Notes under the pieces: generated by a model
Told to the model about the DNA's origin: nothing
Seen by the model: the letters and a program-made list of their open reading frames with translations, nothing else
Database searches by the model: none
Shown: positions 35,073-41,963 of the stretch, in pieces
How the letters are laid out: each line of letters opens with the position of its first letter
Numbering within the stretch: the first letter of the stretch is position 1
Translations under genes and position numbers: made by a program
Source: Planctomycetaceae bacterium
GTDB lineage: Bacteria > Planctomycetota > Planctomycetia > Planctomycetales > Planctomycetaceae
Assembly (NCBI GenBank): GCA_021732995.1
Contig: JAKFWA010000007.1
Location: 1 to 64,000 of the forward strand
Direction of reading: 5' to 3'
DNA: 64,000 nucleotides

Positions 35073-35510
35073 CTAGGCACGGGCACGTTCGACCGCGTTG
35101 ACGCCCATCTGTGAATCCATCGCCATCAGACACCCCGCGGCCACTGGTATTCCGATCAAGCCGGCCAGTAACAGTCGTCCGAGCTTCCCAGGAAATCGCA
35201 CCTCAGGGATACAGACTCCCAACAGCATTCCGAACAGCCAGATTGAGCCGACGCGAAAATGCCAGGTGGTATCCACTAACCAGCCACCGGGCTCCAGATA
35301 TCCTTGCAGAACGAGCCAGTGCCGCGTGTCCTCGCCAGACGCAAACCCCGCAGCGACAAACGCCAAAAAGCCACCGGCGACTGCGTGCGGCCATCGCGCC
35401 CGGATCCACTGCTTGAGCGATCTCGGTGGTCGACACGACTTACCGGCAGGCGAATCCTCGGATGTCGTCATCGGCGCCCCTGAACGATGATCTGAAAGCC
35501 ATTGAAACAA
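35073..35510 (-). CDS. Hypothetical membrane protein
   Basis: A 145-aa protein, or 132 aa from the second methionine (MTTSEDSPAG). A cytoplasmic basic stretch (RSLKQWIRARWPH) precedes three hydrophobic helices: AVAGGFLAFVAAGFASG, GSIWLFGMLLGVCIP and LGRLLLAGLIGIPVAAGCLM. I do not recognise the family. It ends at a TAG, after which the same frame stays open into the 76-aa membrane ORF. Confidence 0.5.
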   Translation of the reverse strand: MFQWLSDHRSGAPMTTSEDSPAGKSCRPPRSLKQWIRARWPHAVAGGFLAFVAAGFASGEDTRHWLVLQGYLEPGGWLVDTTWHFRVGSIWLFGMLLGVCIPEVRFPGKLGRLLLAGLIGIPVAAGCLMAMDSQMGVNAVERARA

Positions 35511-35639
35511 CGGCGAAAATACAATTCCACAATAGCATTAAGATACACAGGCGAGTCAATCCATGACTTGCGCTGCAGTTCTACTCAGTTGATACTCGCA
35601 CGTGTCGCATTTCATGGCGTTTATAAATTGCGATCTTTC

Positions 35640-35851
35640 CAATCGATCGATTCAACGTCATGAGCCTCGCGACAATTACTTACGTCTTCGCCAATGGTAG
35701 CGAAGAAGATACGCTCGCCCAGGTGACTGAACAGTCCAAATCGCTTGAGCAGATCCGTCACAGGGTCTTTCATTTCGGCGAAGCACAGTTCGATGTTCGC
35801 AGCCCTGAGCACGCTGTCCAGGCGGCAGACGTCGTGGCAACAACATCGCAA
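35640..35851 (-). pseudogene. Remnant of a SulP-type transporter STAS domain
   Basis: The minus-strand frame encodes VLRAANIELCFAEMKDPVTD and LLKRFGLFSHLGERIFFATI. This is the typical end of a SulP sulfate/bicarbonate transporter STAS domain. Only ~55 residues of a ~550-aa family remain; the upstream sequence does not continue in any frame that I recognise. An 88-aa plus-strand frame (35660-35926) over the same DNA has no independent support. Confidence 0.6.
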
Positions 35852-35922
35852 AACGATCTAAACTTATCGATTATCGATAATTCCATATTGCAAAACAGCA
35901 ATTCACCAAGTACGCTCAACGC

Positions 35923-36423
35923 ATGACAACACTCAAGGCACCACTGATGGCGCGAAGTTCAACGGCGTTCCTGCAGAGCGTCATTGTGCTCATCGGCATT
36001 GGCGCGCTGGCTCTCATGCTTTGGGAACCTCACCTCGAGGGCCGCAACGCGCAGGCCACGGTCTTTGAGATCTATTTCAAAGATCCTTTTCTGGCCTATG
36101 CGTATGTCGCATCAATTTCATTCTTTGTAGCACTCTATCACGGATTCAAAGTGCTGGGATATGCAGGGCGGAACCAGGTCTTCTCACCAGCCGCCGTAAA
36201 AGCACTGCGGACAATCAAGTATTGTGCGCTCGCCATGATCGGCTTTGTCGCGGGCGGAGAAGTCTTCATCCTGATGCACGACAGCGATGACCGGGCAGGT
36301 GGAGTCTTCATGGGCGTTCTCGTCACCTTTGGCTCGATCGTCATGGCCACTGCGGCGGCGACGTTTGAGCGGATCCTGCAGACTGCTGTGGATCTGAAGT
36401 CCGAGAACGACCTGACGGTGTAA
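35923..36423 (+). CDS. DUF2975-like membrane protein
   Basis: A 166-aa protein with four hydrophobic helices (VIVLIGIGALALMLWEP; FLAYAYVASISFFVALYHGF; YCALAMIGFVAGGEVFILMH; VFMGVLVTFGSIVMATAAAT). The spacing and the tail TFERILQTAVDLKSENDLTV match the DUF2975 family. These are regularly paired with a small Xre regulator, as here: the next gene begins 18 bp after the stop. The family role is unknown. Confidence 0.8.
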   Translation: MTTLKAPLMARSSTAFLQSVIVLIGIGALALMLWEPHLEGRNAQATVFEIYFKDPFLAYAYVASISFFVALYHGFKVLGYAGRNQVFSPAAVKALRTIKYCALAMIGFVAGGEVFILMHDSDDRAGGVFMGVLVTFGSIVMATAAATFERILQTAVDLKSENDLTV

Positions 36424-36440
36424 GGCTCTGATCAGACGAC

Positions 36441-36644
36441 ATGGCAATTATTATCAACATCGACGTCATGCTGGCCAAACGGAAGATGAGCGTCACCGAA
36501 CTCGCCGAGAAAGTCGGCATTACGATGGCTAACATTTCCGTATTAAAAAACGGCAAAGCCAAAGCGATCCGGTTCTCAACGCTGGAGGCAATCTGCAAGG
36601 CACTGGATTGCCAGCCCGGCGATATTTTAGAATATAAAGAATAA
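36441..36644 (+). CDS. Small Xre-family regulator (YozG-like)
   Basis: A 67-aa single-domain Cro/CI-type helix-turn-helix protein: INIDVMLAKRKMSVTELAEK, VGITMANISVLKNGKAKAIR, FSTLEAICKALDCQPGDILE. The motif QPGDILEY is the hallmark of the YozG-like group coupled to DUF2975 proteins. It likely autoregulates the two-gene operon. Confidence 0.92.
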   Translation: MAIIINIDVMLAKRKMSVTELAEKVGITMANISVLKNGKAKAIRFSTLEAICKALDCQPGDILEYKE

Positions 36645-36709
36645 GGTGCCGCCGGTTAAGCGCCGTTACAGTCTTCCGATGGTGCTCATGGGCGCGTTCA
36701 ACGTACCCG

Positions 36710-37282
36710 TTAATTCGGCGGCATGCCCGCGCGTACGGGGACTTCGTACCGCAGCTCCGCGAAGCCCGTTCCGATTTGTCTTGCGGACACAAGCCGTAGC
36801 GACGGCGATGTAATTCGCCGCGGAAACAACGGCTTACCTGCCCCCAACACCACCGAGCCGATTTGTACAATCACCTCGTCCAGCAAGCCTGCGTCGTAGA
36901 ACTGTCCAGCCAGGTCGCCGCCACCGACGATCCAGATGTTGGCCGAGCCGGCCGCTCGTTTCATCGCCTCGTGGACGGGCTTCACATCGCCGCTAACGAA
37001 TTTCACATCGGCCCCCGGCACGGGCGGCAGGGATCGCTTCGAGAAAACCCACGTGGGCTGCGAGTACGGCCAAGCGGCCCCCACCTGATCCTTGACGGTC
37101 AGCGCGTGACGCAGCATCCACTCGTAGGTCGATGAACCCATCGCGAGCGCGCCCACCTCGGCGATGAACGCCGGATAGCCGGTCTCATTCACGTCGCCCA
37201 AAGGGAACAGCCAGTCCAGCGAATCGTCCTCGGTTGCGATGAAGCCATCCAGGCTCGTTGCCGTGTAGTACTGTGTTTTCAT
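36710..37282 (-). CDS. RibD C-terminal/dihydrofolate-reductase-like protein
   Basis: A 190-aa member of the RibD_C/YyaP-YwjB-type reductase family. It starts with YYTATSLDGFIATEDDSLDW and has ALAMGSSTYEWML (where DHFR-like proteins bind NADPH), VKFVSGDVKPVHEAMKRAAG, NIWIVGGGDLAGQFYDAGLL and GAGKPLFP. It is probably an NADPH-dependent oxidoreductase of unknown substrate. The ATG at 37282 is used instead of the open frame to 37315 because the conserved strand starts there. Confidence 0.9.
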   Translation of the reverse strand: MKTQYYTATSLDGFIATEDDSLDWLFPLGDVNETGYPAFIAEVGALAMGSSTYEWMLRHALTVKDQVGAAWPYSQPTWVFSKRSLPPVPGADVKFVSGDVKPVHEAMKRAAGSANIWIVGGGDLAGQFYDAGLLDEVIVQIGSVVLGAGKPLFPRRITSPSLRLVSARQIGTGFAELRYEVPVRAGMPPN

Positions 37283-37631
37283 GCTCTCAGCTTTCCATCC
37301 AGCCTGACTCAGCACTCGATACGTCGCGCGGGCAAGCCATGCCGGGCCGCCTGCGCGTCTTCAACGGCGTTATCTTAACGAACGCAGCCTAATCGTGATC
37401 GGGCCGGGGCCGAATCGCGGCAGCTCTCATCGCGACCCTTTTCCTTAGGTCGATGTAACGCCTCACCTCCGTCCCTGCGGTTCCAGATCGAACGACGGTT
37501 CTGATCCGAGTGCGACCTCCCCGATCGGCGCAGATCCGCACTTCTGCCGGATATCGTCGCGTTCTCCAACTTAGCACAATACGCCTTGTTTTTCAATTGA
37601 CAAATAAACTTGTCAAAGGCACGATCTGGCC
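37283..37631. other. Divergent intergenic region, reductase / ArsR operon
   Basis: A 349-bp promoter-bearing gap. The last 60 bases before the ArsR gene are AT-rich (TTTTTCAATTGACAAATAAA), consistent with an RNA polymerase site: TTGACA is a perfect -35 hexamer at 37597-37602. I see no gene or repeat. Confidence 0.45.
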
Positions 37632-38234
37632 ATGATCGACATCCAAGTCATTGACGATCCAACGGCTGCAACGGTCGCCTTAGAGCCCATGCGCAGCCGA
37701 CTGCTCTCCGAACTGGCGGTGCCCGCTTCGGCGGCGACCTTGGCGGCTCGAGTTGGGTTGGCTCGGCAGAAGGTCAACTACCACCTGCACGCGCTGGAGG
37801 AGCATGGGCTCGTGCGGTTGGCTCAAGAACGTAAGTGGGGCGGGTTGACGGAACGGCTGCTGGTGGCGACGGCGGCTTCATACGTCGTTTCTCCGAGCGC
37901 TTTGGGCCCCGTTGCCGTTGATCCGAATCGGGACGTCGACCGGCTGTCCGCGAGCTATCTCATCGCCCTGGGTGCACGCGTCGTCCGCGAGGTGGGTGAC
38001 CTCGTTCGTCGTGCGAATGAGGCCGGGAAACGCCTGGCGACTCTGGCAGTGGATACCGAGATTCGCTTCCGGTCACCGACGGATCGAGCAGCGTTCAGCG
38101 CCGAACTCGCCGAGGCCATCACACAGCTTGTTGCCAAGTATCACGATGATTCCGCACCCGGCGGCCGCGCGCATCGCCTGGTGGTTGTGGCGCACCCTCT
38201 GCCGCAGAAATCCGATCCCAAGGAGCCATCATGA
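37632..38234 (+). CDS. ArsR-type winged-helix regulator
   Basis: A 200-aa transcription factor. The winged helix-turn-helix occupies ~15-75: ALEPMRSRLLSELAVPASAA, TLAARVGLARQKVNYHLHAL, EEHGLVRLAQERKWGGLTER. No metal-binding cysteine motif is visible, so it is not a classical arsenic sensor. The C-terminal part is a helical domain common in ArsR proteins that sit next to SRPBCC genes. It overlaps the next gene by ATGA at 38231. The ancestral partner was probably the SRPBCC gene, because the same 3' junction sequence occurs just before that gene. Confidence 0.88.
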   Translation: MIDIQVIDDPTAATVALEPMRSRLLSELAVPASAATLAARVGLARQKVNYHLHALEEHGLVRLAQERKWGGLTERLLVATAASYVVSPSALGPVAVDPNRDVDRLSASYLIALGARVVREVGDLVRRANEAGKRLATLAVDTEIRFRSPTDRAAFSAELAEAITQLVAKYHDDSAPGGRAHRLVVVAHPLPQKSDPKEPS

Positions 38235-38291
38235 GTGTGAAGAAAGCTCCGTCCGCACGCCGTTCCGTCGAAGCTGAAGTCGAGGTTCCCG
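38202..38291 (+). repeat. Direct repeat, copy 1 (ArsR 3' end / SRPBCC 5' end)
   Basis: About 90 bp spanning GCAGAAATCCGATCCCAAGG, the start codon and the first ~20 codons of the DUF1801-like gene. It is repeated at 38809-38898 in front of the SRPBCC gene with ~80-85% identity by eye. Copy 1 creates the chimeric N-terminus of the DUF1801-like protein. Confidence 0.8.
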
Positions 38292-38764
38292 TTACTACCC
38301 AGTCTGCGGTGGAGCGACGAGCGGCGGAAACCGAGTTAGGTTCGCTGATCACCAAGTTCGCGCCGACGCGCCTCCGGCTTATAGGCGCCATGCGACGGTC
38401 GCTGCGAAAGCGTCTGCCCACCGCGCATGAGCTGGTGTATGAATATCGCAACTGGTTCGTCATCAGCTATTCACCCAGCGAGGCCGGGCACGAGGGTGTG
38501 CTTGCAATCCGCGCGGACGCGGACGGAGTGAAACTCTATTTCAATCAAGGTAAGGAATTGCCGGATCCCGAAAAATTGTTGCGCGGATCCAGCCAGACGC
38601 GCTGGATTAGTATAGAGAGCGCGTCCACTCTCACTCGTCCGGCGGTCGCTGACCTGATGGAGGAAGCCATCGCTCGCAATCGCGTGCCGTTCGCGATCGC
38701 CGGCCGTGGGCCGATCGTCATTCGTTCGGCATCGGCCAAGCAGCCCCGGCGGCGCCCCGACTAG
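38231..38764 (+). CDS. DUF1801-like protein with SRPBCC-derived N-terminus
   Basis: A 177-aa protein. Residues ~35-165 (LGSLITKFAPTRLRLIGAMR, RSLRKRLPTAHELVYEYRNW, FVISYSPSEAGHEGVLAIRA, VKLYFNQGKELPDPEKLLRG) belong to the DUF1801/YdhG-like fold. The first ~20 residues (MSVKKAPSARRSVEAEVEVP) copy the start of the SRPBCC protein encoded downstream (MSVKKEPSGRRSVEVEVELP). It is translationally coupled to ArsR (ATGA). The function is unknown; the family often co-occurs with AHSA1-type proteins in ArsR operons. Confidence 0.8.
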   Translation: MSVKKAPSARRSVEAEVEVPVTTQSAVERRAAETELGSLITKFAPTRLRLIGAMRRSLRKRLPTAHELVYEYRNWFVISYSPSEAGHEGVLAIRADADGVKLYFNQGKELPDPEKLLRGSSQTRWISIESASTLTRPAVADLMEEAIARNRVPFAIAGRGPIVIRSASAKQPRRRPD

Positions 38765-38808
38765 CAAATAATGGCATTATAAAAGTAAATACTACATACC
38801 TTCCACTT

Positions 38809-38898
38809 TGCAGAAGTCGGATCCCAAGGAACTATCATGAGCGTGAAGAAGGAACCATCTGGGCGCCGTTCCGTCGAAGTTGAAGTCGAGCTTCCCGG
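38809..38898 (+). repeat. Direct repeat, copy 2
   Basis: The second copy of the ~90-bp block (GCAGAAGTCGGATCCCAAGG through the first ~20 SRPBCC codons). It is preceded by an AT-rich stretch at 38765-38805 (AAATAATGGCATTATAAAAG), which stands out from the GC-rich surroundings and marks the inner insertion boundary. Confidence 0.8.
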
Positions 38899-39652
38899 CA
38901 CGCCGGAGGATGTCTGGCAGGCGATCTCCACTGGACCGGGAATTTCGTCCTGGTTCGTACCCGCTGAGTTCGAGGTCAAGGACGGCAAGCCGGTCGCTGT
39001 GAAGTTGGACTTCGGCCCGGGTATGGAGTCCACCTCCGCCATCACGTCCTGGGATCCATCGCAAAAGAAATGGTCTTCTCAGTCCGATGGCTGGGTGCCC
39101 GGTATGCCGCCGGTCGCGAACGAGTGGAGTGTTGAAACGCGTGGCGGCGTCTGCGTCCTTCGCATTGTCCAAAGCCTGTTTGCCAGCACGGACGATTGGG
39201 ACAACCAGTTGGAAGCCACCGGATACGGATGGCCTGCCTTCTTGCGTACTCTGCGGATCTATCTCACACATTTCCGCGGCCAACGCTCGAGCGTGATGAA
39301 GTGGATCGTGCCCTTCGTTGGTACGGAAGAGCAGGCTTGGGAAAAGCTGACCGCGGCCTTGGGACTGAAAGGCTTGAGCGTCGGGCAACGATGCACGGCG
39401 CCGGCGAGTGTCCCGCCCCTTAGCGGCGTGGTGGAGTACTTCATCCAGAGTCCAAATGACGCCCTGCTGCGGCTCGATAAACCGTTGCCGGGCGTCGCCG
39501 CCCTGGGCACCTTCCAGTGCGGTGGCCCCATCATGGTCGCGCTGAACTTCTACCTCTACGGCGACCAGGCCGTTGAAACCGCCGCCCGCGAGACACCGCT
39601 CTGGGATGCGTGGTTTCAAAAACATTTTCCCATGCCGACCGAGCCGAGCTAG
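38837..39652 (+). CDS. SRPBCC (AHSA1-like) domain protein
   Basis: A 271-aa START/Bet v1-like protein. The AHSA1 signature is clear: VEVEVELPGTPEDVWQAIST, GPGISSWFVPAEFEV, and TGYGWPAFLRTLRIYLTHF (W-x3-L-x2-L at the end of the domain). The second half (~155-271) looks like a degenerate repeat of the fold. It could bind a hydrophobic ligand. It is the last gene of the ArsR operon, and such ArsR-SRPBCC pairs are common. Confidence 0.88.
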   Translation: MSVKKEPSGRRSVEVEVELPGTPEDVWQAISTGPGISSWFVPAEFEVKDGKPVAVKLDFGPGMESTSAITSWDPSQKKWSSQSDGWVPGMPPVANEWSVETRGGVCVLRIVQSLFASTDDWDNQLEATGYGWPAFLRTLRIYLTHFRGQRSSVMKWIVPFVGTEEQAWEKLTAALGLKGLSVGQRCTAPASVPPLSGVVEYFIQSPNDALLRLDKPLPGVAALGTFQCGGPIMVALNFYLYGDQAVETAARETPLWDAWFQKHFPMPTEPS

Positions 39653-39698
39653 AACAACTAGCCGCGTGGTTCGTCGTCTGGATCGAACAACCGAGTGC

Positions 39699-39905
39699 TC
39701 TGCTGGCTTATACGCTTCGCAGAAAATAACCGCGCGAAGCTGAAACGCAGTTCGGGAGAGCGAGGCTCCTGCCAAGCCGCTTCAAGTGGCTGGTGCGGCT
39801 CGGCAGGAGCCTCGCCCTCCCTGACGCGCCGTGCGGTTCCGTCAACTACATTACTCGCCACGACTGTACCCGTTACGCGCACTTAATTTCTGAAATCCGT
39901 ATTAC
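39699..39905 (-). repeat. ~205-bp dispersed element, copy 2 of the inverted pair
   Basis: The reverse complement of the element at 33882-34083, conserved along its whole length including the central GGGAGGGCGAGGCTCC palindrome and the AATACGGATTTCAGAAAT end. A decayed fragment of the same core (GGGAGGGCGATGCTCCTGCC) is at 44820-44850. Confidence 0.85.
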
Positions 39906-39920
39906 AGGTTGCACCGTATA

Positions 39921-39964
39921 ACAAACAAAAATGGCCGACAGAGCGACTCTCGCTCCGCCGGCCA
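39921..39964 (-). terminator. Intrinsic terminator of the Tat-signal protein gene
   Basis: On the minus strand TGGCCGGCGGAGCG pairs with CGCTCTGTCGGCCA (imperfect stem, 5-nt loop) and runs into TTTTTGTTTGTT. It lies ~55 bp beyond the stop at 40019. Confidence 0.75.
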
Positions 39965-40018
39965 ACATAAGCTGCCGGATTATCAAGGGGCCTGAAGCAT
40001 GAGCGTCCGAGTTTTCGC

Positions 40019-41584
40019 TCAAGCGTCGACGCCGAGTAGTCGGCAGGCGTCTTCGTAACCGGCGGCGCGGAAGCCGTGTTTGTCGTCGCGGTTGTAGCCG
40101 TAGGCACTGGCCGTCACGCGAGAGAGAGCCACCATTTGACGCCAGCGGAAGGCCGGACGGGTCGTGCTGTATTCCTCGCGCACGGTGTGGTAGTACTTTT
40201 CAGCGTGCAGGCGACCATCCTCACTGACGGCGTACTTCAACATCAGTGCGAAGACCGGATCGACCGCGTAGCCCCGCTCGCCGTAGATCTGAATGGCCGC
40301 CGTGGCGCGACCCTGATCGTTGTTGCGGATGGCGTCTTCCGTCTCCGCCAGCAGTCCCTTGGCGTCCTGAATCTTGATGAGCGCGCGATGCTCGTCGGTG
40401 GGATAGGCGGGCGTTGGGAAGGGACCACCCTGGATTCCCGCGTGGTACGCGGCGACGATCAAGCCCGACACGGCATGACGCGGCTCGGCCACTCGGGACA
40501 TGTTTCGCCAGGCGTTGGTCGCGTCCGACGAATGGACTCCTGCCGAATCGCCGTGAGTGCGCCACTGTTTCTCGCCGCTACCCTGTCGCAACACGTACAG
40601 ATTGGACGCCAGCGAGACGGCTTCGCCCACGACCTCGGGATCGATTCCTTCGGCGAGTGCGGAGGCGACGGCTTCAGCGGCGCGATCGCGCGGGCCGCTG
40701 TAGATCACCTGGCTGAGTTCGTTCAAGGCGGCATCGTCCAGATTGCGCTTGCCGAGCGTCTTGCCAGCGAGCTTGTATTGGTCGAGCAGTTTAGGAACCA
40801 ATCCGCGAATCGGTGACGGACCATTCTTGTGCTCGATGCGCGACCGTTCGTGGTCAGCACAGAACCGCACGCACTGTCGCAGTAGAGAGTAGGAGTATTC
40901 CTTACCGAGCAGACCAACCAGCCCATACGTCCGGTGAGCAAACACAAAGCGGTGCACGTTCAGGTCGTCCTGCATCGCGGGCTGCAAAGCGTTGAAGGCG
41001 TCAATCGGGGAATCGCCCACGGTGGCCAGCAGTCTCTCGCCGAGGTCGGCGTCCGGCTTGCGGCAGGCGTCGCGAATCTTCACCCCGAGGTCACCGTCAG
41101 CATGTTCGGCGGCATGCTCTGCAGCATGAATCGCCTCCAGAACCGTGTGCGAAGCACCGCCGACGTTCTGAATCTGCTGCGTGTTGCGATACAGCACCTT
41201 CAACACGGGGAGCGGCTGCCGACCGCCGGTGAGTTGGCGGCTCATTTCCAAAGAGGGGAGCATCGCCATCGCAGTGTGGAAGCCGACATAGTCGCACCCG
41301 CCGAAGGTCACGGCGTTGGCCAAGGCTCCGGCCGCCACCAGTTTTTTCAGATCCACCTCACCCTTTTGAATCTTCTGCGCCAGCAGCGGCTGCAGTTTTT
41401 CGGCGGGAGTATTCCGCATCAGTTCCACCAGCCCGGCGTACTCACCGAGCGGAATTGAGTCCGCCCCCGCAGCCGCAAACGCAGTGGAAAATCCCAGATC
41501 GTTGGCCAGGGACGCACCCAAGCCTGCGGCGAGCATGCCGCGCCCAACATCGGAAAGGAACGCGCGACGCGTGGAGGGGACCAT
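40019..41584 (-). CDS. Tat-signal exported hypothetical protein
   Basis: A 521-aa protein with a twin-arginine signal (STRRAFLSDVGRGMLAAGLG, followed by a hydrophobic stretch to ~40). The mature part is mostly alpha-helical and His-rich (NAVTFGGCDYVGFHTAMAML, AIHAAEHAAEHADGDL, NVHRFVFAHRTYGLVGLLG, KYYHTVREEYSTTRPAFRWR). Tat export suggests folding, possibly with a cofactor, before secretion. The repeated histidines could bind metal or haem; this is inference. I do not recognise a characterised family. It stands alone, with its own terminator. Confidence 0.7.
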   Translation of the reverse strand: MVPSTRRAFLSDVGRGMLAAGLGASLANDLGFSTAFAAAGADSIPLGEYAGLVELMRNTPAEKLQPLLAQKIQKGEVDLKKLVAAGALANAVTFGGCDYVGFHTAMAMLPSLEMSRQLTGGRQPLPVLKVLYRNTQQIQNVGGASHTVLEAIHAAEHAAEHADGDLGVKIRDACRKPDADLGERLLATVGDSPIDAFNALQPAMQDDLNVHRFVFAHRTYGLVGLLGKEYSYSLLRQCVRFCADHERSRIEHKNGPSPIRGLVPKLLDQYKLAGKTLGKRNLDDAALNELSQVIYSGPRDRAAEAVASALAEGIDPEVVGEAVSLASNLYVLRQGSGEKQWRTHGDSAGVHSSDATNAWRNMSRVAEPRHAVSGLIVAAYHAGIQGGPFPTPAYPTDEHRALIKIQDAKGLLAETEDAIRNNDQGRATAAIQIYGERGYAVDPVFALMLKYAVSEDGRLHAEKYYHTVREEYSTTRPAFRWRQMVALSRVTASAYGYNRDDKHGFRAAGYEDACRLLGVDA

Positions 41585-41963
41585 GAGATTCTCCGTTCAA
41601 GGGAATTCGAGGAAAAGAGCAGTGAGGTCCGTCGACTCGGGGTGATTTACCCGCTTAGTTCCAAGAACGCAGGAGCGTTACACGAAGACTCATTTTTCAA
41701 CGCGCATCGAGGAAGCGTTGTTCGCTGGCGTGCATTTCAGGCAGCGAGTGCCCACTCGTTGCCAAGCTCCGCTTGGGGACGGGATACGGAAGCTCTGCTT
41801 CCCGAGTGTGCGTTCAAAAAGTAGCAGTCCACCGCCCTGTTTTCCCACTCGCAAGCCGCGGGCGTGCGCCCGGTTGTAACGGTTGCTGGTTATTATGAAC
41901 TACAGGGTGCTCCGCAGTATTGCGTGTGCTCCATCCTCCCATCCCAATCTCGTGGGAACTGCC
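41585..41963. other. Divergent intergenic region, Tat protein / kinase
   Basis: Contains a palindromic repeat at ~41735-41815 (GAGTGCCCACTCGTTGCCAA and GGAAGCTCTGCTTCCCGAGT). Promoters for both genes should lie here. The kinase reading frame is open from 41883, so its exact start is uncertain. Confidence 0.4.

Noticed and set aside
35660-35926. 88-codon plus-strand frame
   Set aside because: Overlaps the recognisable STAS remnant on the other strand and lacks a family, ribosome-binding site or context.
37375-37596. 73-codon minus-strand frame between the reductase and ArsR genes
   Set aside because: Arg/Ser-rich translation without start signal or family; region looks like a promoter.
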